This document shows, piece by piece, positions 9,184 through 19,721 of a stretch of DNA of 37,094 nt. The notes below the pieces were generated by a model. The model saw only the letters and a list, made by a program, of their open reading frames with translations. It was not told the DNA's origin and ran no database searches. Each line of letters opens with the position of its first letter. The stretch's first letter is position 1. The stretch lies in assembly GCA_017858135.1 (NCBI GenBank), contig JAFMBY010000016.1:1-37094 (forward strand), in the 5' to 3' direction. Origin of the DNA: Porticoccaceae bacterium (lineage in GTDB: Bacteria > Pseudomonadota > Gammaproteobacteria > Pseudomonadales > Porticoccaceae). A program made the translations under genes and the position numbers.

Positions 9184-10632
9184 CTAATTTGAAAAGCGCT
9201 GTTTGAGTGCAGTGAGAAAACCGCCGCTCGGCTTGACACGCTGCTGGCTTTTCGTCAGTAATCCACTGGCATTAGGCGTGCTGAACGATTTGGTTATCAA
9301 TCGATTGAGTATGCGTTCATCTATGCCGAGACTATCCGGCTCAATATCTTTAACGATGCCTAACTTGGCGACATCGTAAGTACGGCGTTGACCAAATTTC
9401 TGCAGCTGCACACGGGCTCGCTCTTCATTTTTTAGGTCGACAAAGATGTAATTGTCGGTATTGAGCACGCCATCGGTCGATTCAAACACAGCCAGTCTGG
9501 GGGCTAACCTCAATTTGGGGTTTTGTTCAATTACCATGCCGCGGTCACCCGTGGTTAACTCGACCAGGGTTCCTGCAGGGTAAAGCCCCACCGACTGAAT
9601 AAATTCGACCACCAAATCCTCAGCAAACGCGTGACCGCGATGCTGGTAGAGCCTGCCCGTCGCCTTTGAGGGAGTCAGCGTCGCTGAGGTCTCTCGAGGG
9701 TTGCACAGACAATCGAATTCAGAGGCGATACCGATAACAGCGGCCAAAAACGGAATTCGCTGGCCGCTGCAACCTTTAGGAAATCCACTGCCATCAAACC
9801 GTTCACAATGGAACTTAATGATATTAAGCACACGTCTGTTGTCAAAGCCAGATTGCTTCAATTTTTCTATGCTGGCACTGACAAAACTGCGGTATTCAGC
9901 CTCTTCCTCGGTATCTCTATCGGGTTTGCGCAATAACGCACGATCCATCCCAATCTTGCCGACATCCTTGAGCAGGGCGGCAAGACAGAGGTCCTTTAAC
10001 TGTTCGAGTTCAAGGCCGGAGTGACGGGCAAACTGCGTAGCCCAGAGGGCTGAACGGATACTGTGATCATGTGTGTGTGAGTCCTTAATGCGCAGTTGCA
10101 GCAACCAGGTAAAGGCATCCGGGCAGCGCACAACGCTGTCGACCATATCGTCAACAGATTGCTGCAGCTGCGTGAGATTAAATTGTCCTCCTTTAACAAT
10201 TTGCCGGGTGGCAACACTCAAGCATCCAATCAGATTGTTCATAACCCTGCGTGCTGAGGGAATCTCTTTGGACAGTTCTACCGTTTTAGTATAAATATCT
10301 GGCTTGACAGTAAAGCTTCGCGGCACAGAAAACCGATCGGTGTCAGCCAAGCCACGGACTGCTGAGGCGCCGCCCTGGGCTTGTGTTCGAAGATCATGTT
10401 TGAATTGTCGGCTTCCGGCGGCTGGATTTTTTAAATCCAGTGGTGATATACCTTTGGCGATATCAATATAGACATAGTCACAATAGGCTTTGACTCGAGA
10501 CGCGTCAGCGACGCTTTTGATCATAAAGCCCTGTATCGGAAACGGCGTCTCCGCCCATGGTTTGTCTAGCGCGGAAACAAACATTCCCACTTCAAGTTCA
10601 TGAATAAAGACTTTAAGTTGCTGCAGTGACAT
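9184..10632 (-). CDS. DUF3391 / HD-GYP-family protein with degenerate catalytic residues
   Basis: The 482-residue cytosolic protein begins with a DUF3391 domain (about 5-130; signature LEVGMFVSALDKPW and TPFPIQGF), followed by a helical linker and an HD-GYP-type domain (about 180-370). HD-GYP proteins normally hydrolyse c-di-GMP with a two- or three-iron centre. Here many ligands look changed: His190 is kept, the HD pair is Lys222-Asp223 (LLKDVGKIG), the His after the HD helix is not seen, the HHE motif reads His275-Cys276-Glu277, GYP reads GFP (283-285), and the later Asp ligand (VADVYD in active proteins) aligns with Ser304. A catalytically dead c-di-GMP sensor or scaffold is likely. A TATTAT at 10660-10665 on the minus strand may be its -10 box. 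It stands 131 bases after hemE, so it may have its own promoter. Confidence 0.88.
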   Translation of the reverse strand: MSLQQLKVFIHELEVGMFVSALDKPWAETPFPIQGFMIKSVADASRVKAYCDYVYIDIAKGISPLDLKNPAAGSRQFKHDLRTQAQGGASAVRGLADTDRFSVPRSFTVKPDIYTKTVELSKEIPSARRVMNNLIGCLSVATRQIVKGGQFNLTQLQQSVDDMVDSVVRCPDAFTWLLQLRIKDSHTHDHSIRSALWATQFARHSGLELEQLKDLCLAALLKDVGKIGMDRALLRKPDRDTEEEAEYRSFVSASIEKLKQSGFDNRRVLNIIKFHCERFDGSGFPKGCSGQRIPFLAAVIGIASEFDCLCNPRETSATLTPSKATGRLYQHRGHAFAEDLVVEFIQSVGLYPAGTLVELTTGDRGMVIEQNPKLRLAPRLAVFESTDGVLNTDNYIFVDLKNEERARVQLQKFGQRRTYDVAKLGIVKDIEPDSLGIDERILNRLITKSFSTPNASGLLTKSQQRVKPSGGFLTALKQRFSN

Positions 10633-10763
10633 ACCGTTGCCAGATCTCTTTCAGCGCTAATAATACAAAATCGAACCACTCCGAAATGTAACGCTTTCAG
10701 CAAACTAAAAGCGTGTGCCGGTATGGATTTTAGTAAATATAGACTAAGAAGAGGTCGAGCAAA

Positions 10764-11822
10764 TTAGTAGTTTACGGAAAACTTGTGAACCGCATCAATA
10801 AACACTTTCACATGATCTGGATGGATGTCAGGGGTGATACCGTGACCGAGATTAAATATATGCCCGGGGCCACCCGCAAATCCTTTGAGAATCGCATCGA
10901 CCTGACTTTCAATAACTGCCGGATTCGCTCTCAGAACAGCGGGATCCATATTGCCCTGCAGTGCGACTCTATCGCCGACTCGGCTTTTGGCCGCGGCGAT
11001 ATCCATAGTCCAATCAAGGCCTAGAGCATGACAACCTGTATCGGCCATGGCCTCAAGCCAGAGGCCGCCACCCTTGGTAAAAAGAATGACGGGCACATCG
11101 CGGCCATCGTGGTGGCTAATTAATCCAGCGACAATTTTCTGCATATAGGCGAGGGAGAATTCTGCGTAAGCAGCGTGACTCAGTGCGCCACCCCAGGTAT
11201 CAAATATCTGCACTGCCTGGGCACCGGCACGGATCTGGGCATTGAGATAATCAATTACTGACAGCGCCAATTTCTCCAGCAGTTGATGCATCAACTCGGG
11301 CTGCGTATAGAGCATGGTTTTGGCTCGCGCAAAGTCGCGACTGCTCTGGCCTTCGATCATATAAGTCGCTAATGTCCAAGGACTACCGGAAAAGCCAATC
11401 AACGGTACGCGGCCATTTAGTTCACGACGAATCATACTGACAGCATCAGTAACATAGGACAGATCAGTGGCAGTATTGACGACGTCGAGGCGCTCAATAT
11501 CAGCCTCTGTTCTTACCGGCTTGTGAAACTTGGGACCCTCTCCAGTTTCAAAATAGAGCCCCAGTCCCATCGCGTCGGGGATAGTTAAAATATCCGAAAA
11601 CAGAATTGCCGCGTCCATCTCGTAGCGCTCTAGAGGCTGCAGAGTCACTTCACAGGCAAGTTCGGTATTTTTACACAGGCTCATAAAGTCGCCAGCCTGA
11701 GACCTCACGGCTCGGTACTCTGGCAGATACCGACCTGCTTGTCGCATCATCCACACAGGTGTGCGGTCAACCGGTTGGCGCATAAGCGCTTTTAAAAAGC
11801 GATCATTTTTTAAATCAGACAT
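10764..11822 (-). CDS. hemE: Uroporphyrinogen decarboxylase
   Basis: HemE removes four carboxyl groups from uroporphyrinogen III to give coproporphyrinogen III in haem synthesis. The 352-residue protein has both family signatures, [16 protein letters not shown] near residue 22 and [16 protein letters not shown] near 145, and the C-terminal [16 protein letters not shown]. The second signature has Ser where Ala is more common (GFAGSPWT). It lies 49 bases downstream of gltD, in the gltB-gltD-hemE order known from Pseudomonas. The reason for the linkage is not evident beyond shared supply of glutamate, the precursor of haem through the C5 pathway. Confidence 0.97.
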   Translation of the reverse strand: MSDLKNDRFLKALMRQPVDRTPVWMMRQAGRYLPEYRAVRSQAGDFMSLCKNTELACEVTLQPLERYEMDAAILFSDILTIPDAMGLGLYFETGEGPKFHKPVRTEADIERLDVVNTATDLSYVTDAVSMIRRELNGRVPLIGFSGSPWTLATYMIEGQSSRDFARAKTMLYTQPELMHQLLEKLALSVIDYLNAQIRAGAQAVQIFDTWGGALSHAAYAEFSLAYMQKIVAGLISHHDGRDVPVILFTKGGGLWLEAMADTGCHALGLDWTMDIAAAKSRVGDRVALQGNMDPAVLRANPAVIESQVDAILKGFAGGPGHIFNLGHGITPDIHPDHVKVFIDAVHKFSVNY

Positions 11823-11871
11823 GCAATTTCCAGGAAAATAAGGGTGAGTCCACTGTAGTTGAAACTACAAA

Positions 11872-13314
<1,443 letters not shown>

Positions 13315-13324
13315 CTAAGCAACA

Positions 13325-16300
13325 CTATTGCGGATTTGCATGGGCCTGAGCCAATAGGCTGCTCAAGCTTGCCGCTTTTGGCTTAACCAACCAAAACCGC
13401 GATGCGTAATCAGAAAAATCATTAATAAGCTCTTGTCCCCAGACGCTACCCGTCTCATTGACATGCTCGCGGATCATATTTTTGAGGAACACTCGGTGCG
13501 ATTCCGTCGCCTCAGATGTGATGCGCTGAATATCAACCAATTCCATATTGTAGCGATCGACAAATTCACGGCTCATATCAAGAACATAAGCAAAACCACC
13601 CGTCATGCCAGCGCCGAAATTGTAACCCGTTGGCCCCAGCACAGTGACGATGCCGCCGGTCATATATTCACAACAGTGGTCGCCAGCGCCCTCGACGACC
13701 GCCACGGCACCCGAGTTGCGCACGGCAAAGCGCTCGCCGACATTACCGGCGGCGTGAAGCCGGCCAGCTGTGGCACCATATAGGCAGGTATTGCCCATAA
13801 TCGGCGTCTCATTGGACGCAAAGCTGCTGTTGCTCGGCGGCCGCAACACAATCTTGCCACCAGCCATGCCCTTACCGACATAATCATTGGCATCGCCTTC
13901 GAGATATATTTCTAGGCCTCCAGCGTTCCAGACCCCGAGAGACTGACCCGCGACACCTTTCAAGTTCAGGCGTATCGGTGACTTTGCCATGCCTGTGTTG
14001 CCGAAGCGTTTGGCTATCTCGCCAGACAGACGAGCACCGATTGAGCGATCGCAGTTACTAACATTGAAATCAAAGGTGCCACCACTCTGACTCTCGATAA
14101 ACGGCAGCGCCTGCTCAACCATTTTCTCCGCCAGCAGACCCTTATCGAGAGGGTTGTTTTTCGGTTGTGAACAGGACTGTGGCTTGCCCTCTAGCTCTGG
14201 ACGCACTTCAAGCAGCGGGGAAAGCTGTAGATGTTGTTGTTTGCTGGTCTCGCCGGGCAAGACCTCCAGCAGATCAACTCGACCGATCAGCTCCTCGATA
14301 GAGCTAATGCCCAATGCTGCCAGCCATTCACGGGTTTCCATCGCAATAAATTTAAAGAAGTTGGTCGCCATGGCAACCGTTCCGCGATAGTGGTCATTGC
14401 GCAGACGATCATCCTGAGTTGCAACCCCAGTGGCACAGTTATTGAGGTGACAGATACGCAAGTATTTACAACCTAATGCAACCATCGGTCCGGTACCAAA
14501 GCCAAAACTCTCGGCACCAAGAATAGCCGCCTTAACCACATCTAAACCGGTTTTCAAGCCACCATCGGTCTGCACACGAACCTTGTTGCGCAAATCATTG
14601 GCACGCAGAGTCTGATGCGTTTCGGTCAGACCCAGCTCCCAAGGGGACCCAGCGTAACGGATCGAACTGATCGGACTAGCAGCCGTGCCGCCGTCGTAAC
14701 CCGATATGGTGATCAAGTCCGCATAGGCCTTGGCCACACCGGCAGCAATGGTTCCCACTCCTGGACGCGATACCAATTTCACCGAGACCAGCGCATCTGG
14801 ATTGACCTGCTTTAGATCAAAAATCAACTGTGCCAAATCTTCAATCGAATAAATATCATGATGTGGCGGCGGTGATATCAAGGTCACGCCTGGCACAGAG
14901 TAGCGCAACCGAGCAATCAACTCATTGACCTTGCCCCCAGGTAACTGTCCACCTTCACCGGGCTTGGCGCCCTGTGCGACTTTGATCTGGAGTACTTCGG
15001 CACTGGTCAGATAGGCTGGTGTAACACCAAAACGTCCGGAGGCGATCTGCTTAATTTTCGATGATTTAATCGTGCCATAGCGCGCAGGATCTTCACCACC
15101 CTCGCCCGAGTTAGAGCGTCCACCTAGCATGTTCATGGCTTCCGCCAGAGACTCGTGTGCTTCAGGCGAGAGTGCGCCCAAAGACATACCGGCAGAGTCA
15201 AAGCGCTTGACGATGTCACTCACCGACTCAACTGACTCAACATCGATCGGTGTGCAGCTATCACTTAATTTTAATAAGTCACGCAGTGTCGCAACGGGTC
15301 GGTTATTGACTAGATCAGCATACTCACCCCAGGCAGAGTAATCCCCTGTCTGAACTGCCCTGTGCATGGTCTGTACTACGTCTGGATTATAGGCATGGTA
15401 TTCCTGGCCGTGAACATATTTCAGTAGACCGCCGGGTTCGATTGGCTTGCGCAGCTTCCATGCCAGCTTGTTGAGCTCACTCTGATCCGTTTCAATATCA
15501 CTAAACGTGGCGCCTTCAAGTCGGCTGACCAGTCCGGGGAAACAGAGATCGACCACTTCGCTGCTGAGACCGATAGCTTCAAACAACAGCGCGCCTCGGT
15601 AGGAAGCGATGGTTGAAATACCCATTTTCGAGAGTATTTTTAATAGACCTTTATTGATGCCTTTGCGGTACTGCTTGAATGCGGTATCCACATCCACCAG
15701 CAACTCACCACTGTTAATAAGGTCACACAGCACATGATAGCTAAGATAGGGGTAGACCAATGACGCACCGCAACCAATCAGTGCCGCGATTTGATGAGAA
15801 TCGCGTGCATAGCCGGTACTAGCGACTATATTGGCATCACAGCGCAGGCCTTGCTCAATCAGGTAATTGTGCACCGCACCCACGGCAAGCAAAATATGGA
15901 TCGGTTGCTTTTCTGGGCTGATATTGTGATCAGAGAGAATGCAGATTACCGCGCCGTCACGGACTGCGTCTGCCACTTCAGCACAGACGCGCTGAATAGC
16001 TTGCTGCAAGTTCTCTTCCGCAGCACTGTAGTTAAGCGCAAACTTGGCAACTGGAAATTGATCGAACTCATTACCCTTTAACGCATAGTACTTGCGCGGT
16101 GAAAGCACGGGTCCGGACAATCCAATTCGCATGCCTAGATAAGGATTTTCATCGAAGATACTCGCTTCTCTACCAAGTTCCACCCCTAGAGACATGACAA
16201 TGGCTTCGCGCAGCGGATCAATCGGTGGATTCGTTACCTGAGCAAATTGTTGGCGGAAATAATCAAATAGGTTGCGATGTTTTTTCGACAGTACCGCCAT

Positions 16301-17782
16301 CGGGATATCATCCCCCATTGAACCCGTAGCCTCCTGGCCCCCTTCTGCCAATGGGCGCAACACCTGGTCTCGCTCTTCAAAGGAGACCTGAAACATCTTC
16401 ATATAACATTTTATTTCATCGCGACTGAGGGTGCCTTCGAGTTCGATACTGTCCATATCAAAACTAGACTCAATCGCATAGCGGCCCTCTTTGAGCCACT
16501 TTTTGTAAGGATGGCGGGCGGCAAGCTGATCTTCGATCTCGTCGCGGAAAAGAATTTTTCCTTCCTGAGTATCAATAGAAAGAATATCCCCAGGCCCAAG
16601 ACGACCCTTGGCGACCACATCTTCTGTGCGGTAGTCGTAAACGCCCACTTCCGAAGCAACAGTGATTAAGTCGTCTTTGGTAATTACCCAGCGCGACGGG
16701 CGCAGGCCGTTGCGATCCAATGTACAGACAGCAAAGCGGCCATCGGTAATAACCAGCCCGGCGGGACCATCCCAGGGTTCCTGGTGCATCGAAAGATAGT
16801 CGTATAGAGCGCGATGGTTGGGATTGCGATCTTCAACATTTTGCCAGGCAGGCGGCACCAGAGTACGAACCGCCAGATGTAGGTCCATACCACCGGTTAC
16901 CAGCATTTCGAGCATATTGTCGAGGCTAGATGAGTCCGAGCCGGTGCGATTGACCAATGGTGCAGCTTCGATAAGGTCTGGCAGTAGGTCGGAGCGGTAT
17001 TTTGGTGTGCGCGCAACCGACCAATTGCGATTGCCCATAATCGTGTTGATCTCGCCATTGTGAGCCAACATTCTAAACGGCTGCGCCAATGGCCATTGCG
17101 GCATGGTGTTGGTCGAAAAACGCTGGTGGAACACACAGATCGCCGTTTCCAAACGCTGATCGGCGAGATCCAGATAGAAGCCGGGAAGATCAACCGGCAT
17201 CATCAGGCCTTTGTAACTGAGAATATTGATCCCGAGGCTGGCGATATGGAAGCGGTTATCATCACCCAGTCGATTTTCAGCCTTGCGACGACCCATAAAC
17301 AGACGTGCACCAAAGTGTTTTTCATCAGTAATGTCACCTGGGCCGACAAAAACCTGCTCAAACGCGGGCAGTGATTCGATAGCAATGGGTCCCAGACAAT
17401 TATCGTCGGTCGGAACTTCACGCCAGCCGAGAACGTCTAGACCTTGTGCAGAGAGCTCTTGTTCAAGAATATTTTTCGCTGTACTGCGCTTATTGTCGTC
17501 AGTGTTGAGCATCACTGCACCGACCGCATAGAGTTCAGGAAGCTCTATTTGCAAAGTCTCCCGCACCACGGTGCGCAAAAAACTGTCGGGCTTTTGCATC
17601 AGCAGTCCACAGCCATCGCCAGTCTTCCCATCCGCAGCAACACCACCGCGATGCGTCATGCAGGTCAGTGCCTGGATTGCATTCAAGAGTAGCCTATGAC
17701 TGGTTTCGCCCTTGATATGGGCAATTAAGCCAAAACCACAATTATCTTTAAAATCGTCAAGCCGACATAAGCTCTGAGCCAT
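13325..17782 (-). CDS. gltB: Glutamate synthase (NADPH) large subunit
   Basis: GltB is the alpha subunit of GOGAT: glutamine gives up its amide ammonia, which is channelled to 2-oxoglutarate to make two glutamates. The 1485-residue precursor starts with a 14-residue propeptide, and Cys15 in [13 protein letters not shown] is the Ntn-amidotransferase nucleophile exposed by cleavage. The central domain, the FMN-binding synthase domain ([28 protein letters not shown]) and the 3Fe-4S cysteines in [12 protein letters not shown] (about residue 1105) follow. The protein ends with the GXGXG beta-helix domain ([18 protein letters not shown]). Length equals the family norm. A plausible sigma-70 promoter lies 135 bases upstream, in the gap that replaces damX. 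Confidence 0.98.
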   Translation of the reverse strand: MAQSLCRLDDFKDNCGFGLIAHIKGETSHRLLLNAIQALTCMTHRGGVAADGKTGDGCGLLMQKPDSFLRTVVRETLQIELPELYAVGAVMLNTDDNKRSTAKNILEQELSAQGLDVLGWREVPTDDNCLGPIAIESLPAFEQVFVGPGDITDEKHFGARLFMGRRKAENRLGDDNRFHIASLGINILSYKGLMMPVDLPGFYLDLADQRLETAICVFHQRFSTNTMPQWPLAQPFRMLAHNGEINTIMGNRNWSVARTPKYRSDLLPDLIEAAPLVNRTGSDSSSLDNMLEMLVTGGMDLHLAVRTLVPPAWQNVEDRNPNHRALYDYLSMHQEPWDGPAGLVITDGRFAVCTLDRNGLRPSRWVITKDDLITVASEVGVYDYRTEDVVAKGRLGPGDILSIDTQEGKILFRDEIEDQLAARHPYKKWLKEGRYAIESSFDMDSIELEGTLSRDEIKCYMKMFQVSFEERDQVLRPLAEGGQEATGSMGDDIPMAVLSKKHRNLFDYFRQQFAQVTNPPIDPLREAIVMSLGVELGREASIFDENPYLGMRIGLSGPVLSPRKYYALKGNEFDQFPVAKFALNYSAAEENLQQAIQRVCAEVADAVRDGAVICILSDHNISPEKQPIHILLAVGAVHNYLIEQGLRCDANIVASTGYARDSHQIAALIGCGASLVYPYLSYHVLCDLINSGELLVDVDTAFKQYRKGINKGLLKILSKMGISTIASYRGALLFEAIGLSSEVVDLCFPGLVSRLEGATFSDIETDQSELNKLAWKLRKPIEPGGLLKYVHGQEYHAYNPDVVQTMHRAVQTGDYSAWGEYADLVNNRPVATLRDLLKLSDSCTPIDVESVESVSDIVKRFDSAGMSLGALSPEAHESLAEAMNMLGGRSNSGEGGEDPARYGTIKSSKIKQIASGRFGVTPAYLTSAEVLQIKVAQGAKPGEGGQLPGGKVNELIARLRYSVPGVTLISPPPHHDIYSIEDLAQLIFDLKQVNPDALVSVKLVSRPGVGTIAAGVAKAYADLITISGYDGGTAASPISSIRYAGSPWELGLTETHQTLRANDLRNKVRVQTDGGLKTGLDVVKAAILGAESFGFGTGPMVALGCKYLRICHLNNCATGVATQDDRLRNDHYRGTVAMATNFFKFIAMETREWLAALGISSIEELIGRVDLLEVLPGETSKQQHLQLSPLLEVRPELEGKPQSCSQPKNNPLDKGLLAEKMVEQALPFIESQSGGTFDFNVSNCDRSIGARLSGEIAKRFGNTGMAKSPIRLNLKGVAGQSLGVWNAGGLEIYLEGDANDYVGKGMAGGKIVLRPPSNSSFASNETPIMGNTCLYGATAGRLHAAGNVGERFAVRNSGAVAVVEGAGDHCCEYMTGGIVTVLGPTGYNFGAGMTGGFAYVLDMSREFVDRYNMELVDIQRITSEATESHRVFLKNMIREHVNETGSVWGQELINDFSDYASRFWLVKPKAASLSSLLAQAHANPQ

Positions 17783-17916
17783 AATTAAACTCTAGTAAAA
17801 TTACAAATTAAACTCTTTTGAAGCACTATATGAGTGCCAAGATGTGCCGTTAAAGGAGCACTAAAGAGCAAAGCGATGGTAGTCTTGGGGTATCTAAACA
17901 GACAAAAACGACCGGC

Positions 17917-17945
17917 ATTCTACACTTTGCCAGCATCTTCGACAA
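17917..17945 (-). promoter_or_regulatory. Candidate sigma-70 promoter of gltBD
   Basis: On the minus strand TTGTCG (17945-17940) and TAGAAT (17922-17917) are separated by 17 bases: four of six matches to the -35 consensus and five of six to the -10. Transcription would start near 17910 and leave a leader of about 125 bases before gltB. The leader contains a short inverted repeat GCACT-5-AGTGC (plus strand GCACTATATGAGTGC) of unknown role. Confidence 0.5.
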
Positions 17946-17954
17946 TTCCATTTA

Positions 17955-17989
17955 CGCATCATAGCCGATGATCAGATGGCTATGATGCG
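17955..17989. repeat. Perfect 12-bp inverted repeat between aroB and gltB
   Basis: The arms CGCATCATAGCC (17955-17966) and GGCTATGATGCG (17978-17989) are exact reverse complements with an 11-base loop. It lies about 50 bases after the aroB stop and just upstream of the candidate gltB -35 box. Neither strand shows a T-run after the stem, so it is not a textbook intrinsic terminator. It could be a terminator or mRNA 3'-end stabiliser of the pil-aro transcript, or an operator for gltBD. The sequence alone does not decide. Confidence 0.7.
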
Positions 17990-18037
17990 CAGATGATTAA
18001 ATGATTAGGCTTTATGTAATACCGACAGCAAATCTGT

Positions 18038-19132
18038 TTAGAGGGGCGAGCAGGCGTCGATGAGTACACGATTGAGATGATCAATTGAAAACTGGTCTGT
18101 GACACAGGCTTCACCAAGCCGTTTTAGCAGTACAAGACGCAATTGCCCATCAAGGACTTTTTTGTCGCGGACCATCAATGTCATAAAATCGTCAACAGCC
18201 ATATCTAGAGGGGGCGCTATTGGCAGGGAACAACGGTGTAAAAGGTGCTTGATTCTGTGCAAATCTTCGACGGCAAGGTCGCCAACAGTAACTGATAGCG
18301 CTGCCGCCATTACCATCCCCGCGGCAACGGCTTCACCATGAATCCACTGTTTGTAGCCCTGAAAGGTTTCAATAGCATGACCAAAGGTATGACCTAAGTT
18401 CAAAATCGCTCTAATCCCCTGCTCTGTTTCATCTTCGGCAACCACTCGCGCTTTGCTTTTACAAGATAGTTCGATGGCATAAGCCAACGCCTGCTCGTTG
18501 CGCTGTAACAAATTATCGATATTACTTTCCAGCCATTGGAAAAAGTCGGCATCAACAATCAAGCCGTACTTAATCACTTCAGCGAGACCCGCATGAAACT
18601 CTCGATCAGGAAGTGTGGCCAGTGTATTTGTATCAATGATCACGGCTTGGGGCTGATAGAAAGCGCCTATCATATTTTTACCCATGGCATGATTTACCGC
18701 CGTCTTGCCGCCAACTGACGAATCCACCTGCGCCAATAGCGTGGTTGGAATCTGAATAAAGGGCACACCGCGTTGATAACTGGCGGCTGCAAAACCGGTC
18801 ATATCGCCTACCACCCCACCACCGAGCGCGATGAGCGTGGTTTTTCTATCGTGATGACTACCGATTAGCTGGTCAAAGATAAGGTTGAGGGTATCGAGAT
18901 TTTTGTATTGTTCACCATCGGCGAGAACCACGGTATCAACCTGCTTTTCAGAAAGCTGATGCTTAAGCATTTCCAGATAGAGCGGTGCAACGGTTTCATT
19001 GGTAACGATAAGGACTTTTGTGCCACTAATATGAGATGCGATATCAACCTGTTGAAATGTTCCAGCGCCAATAAAGATTGGGTAGGAACGATCACCCAAC
19101 GAAACCTGAACTTGTGTTAACTCTGAGGTCAT
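18038..19132 (-). CDS. aroB: 3-dehydroquinate synthase
   Basis: AroB cyclises DAHP to 3-dehydroquinate, the second step of the shikimate pathway, using NAD and zinc. The 364-residue protein has the NAD-binding [10 protein letters not shown] and [18 protein letters not shown] segments, [22 protein letters not shown], and the zinc-ligand regions [21 protein letters not shown] and [11 protein letters not shown]. It starts at ATG 19132, 67 bases after aroK. AroK and AroB directly following pilQ is the standard gammaproteobacterial arrangement. It appears to be the last gene of the pil-aro unit, because a 255-base gap and a new promoter precede gltB. Confidence 0.97.
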   Translation of the reverse strand: MTSELTQVQVSLGDRSYPIFIGAGTFQQVDIASHISGTKVLIVTNETVAPLYLEMLKHQLSEKQVDTVVLADGEQYKNLDTLNLIFDQLIGSHHDRKTTLIALGGGVVGDMTGFAAASYQRGVPFIQIPTTLLAQVDSSVGGKTAVNHAMGKNMIGAFYQPQAVIIDTNTLATLPDREFHAGLAEVIKYGLIVDADFFQWLESNIDNLLQRNEQALAYAIELSCKSKARVVAEDETEQGIRAILNLGHTFGHAIETFQGYKQWIHGEAVAAGMVMAAALSVTVGDLAVEDLHRIKHLLHRCSLPIAPPLDMAVDDFMTLMVRDKKVLDGQLRLVLLKRLGEACVTDQFSIDHLNRVLIDACSPL

Positions 19133-19199
19133 GCATCACTCTGAATGAAGGTGGTAAATAGGCGGCCACAGGGTGGCTACGGGGAACAGCGGGTAGAGC

Positions 19200-19721
19200 T
19201 TAACATAGCGCCGAAACAGCTTCAGCCAGTTTTTTTGCCAATCTTAGGGGCTGTGTCGACCCTGAGGGGAACACCAGATCAGCGACCTGGTTGTAGAGGG
19301 GACTGCGCTTTTCAATCAACTGTTTTATCACACTCTCACGATCATCAACCTGCAGCAGCGGCCTGGTTTTGTCTCGCCTGGTGCGCTCGACCAATTGTTC
19401 AAGAGTTGCAGATAAATAAACGACCAAACCACTGCGCTTCAATATCGCCCGATTGTCGGCGCTCAACACGATACCGCCACCAGTGGCGATTACTTTGGGT
19501 TGTTTGTCTGACACCAGAGCAGTCAGGACTTTGCTCTCTCTATCGCGAAACCCCTGCTCACCTTCCATATCAAATATCCATGGAATATTGGCGCCAGCAC
19601 GCGCTTCGATCTCAGTGTCTACATCAATAAAGGGCAGGCCCAACAAGTCTGCCAGGTGTTTACCAATAGTCGTTTTACCGGCTCCCATGGGGCCGACAAG
19701 GAAAATATATTGAGGTGTCAT
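19200..19721 (-). CDS. aroK: Shikimate kinase I
   Basis: AroK phosphorylates shikimate at the 3-hydroxyl with ATP. The 173-residue protein shows the Walker A motif GPMGAGKTTIGKHLA (about 11-25), the shikimate-binding IDVDTEIEARAG segment (Asp of the DT/DxD type), the region FRDRESKVL and ATGGGIVLSADNRAIL, and the lid arginines in RTRRDKTRPLL. Its ATG overlaps the pilQ stop in an ATGA junction, so translation is probably coupled to the secretin gene. Confidence 0.97.
   Translation of the reverse strand: MTPQYIFLVGPMGAGKTTIGKHLADLLGLPFIDVDTEIEARAGANIPWIFDMEGEQGFRDRESKVLTALVSDKQPKVIATGGGIVLSADNRAILKRSGLVVYLSATLEQLVERTRRDKTRPLLQVDDRESVIKQLIEKRSPLYNQVADLVFPSGSTQPLRLAKKLAEAVSALC

Noticed and set aside
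10691-10714. Hairpin ACGCTTT-10-AAAGCGT between hemE and the HD-GYP gene as a hemE terminator
   Set aside because: Only seven pairs with a ten-base loop and no T-run on the minus strand; too weak to call.
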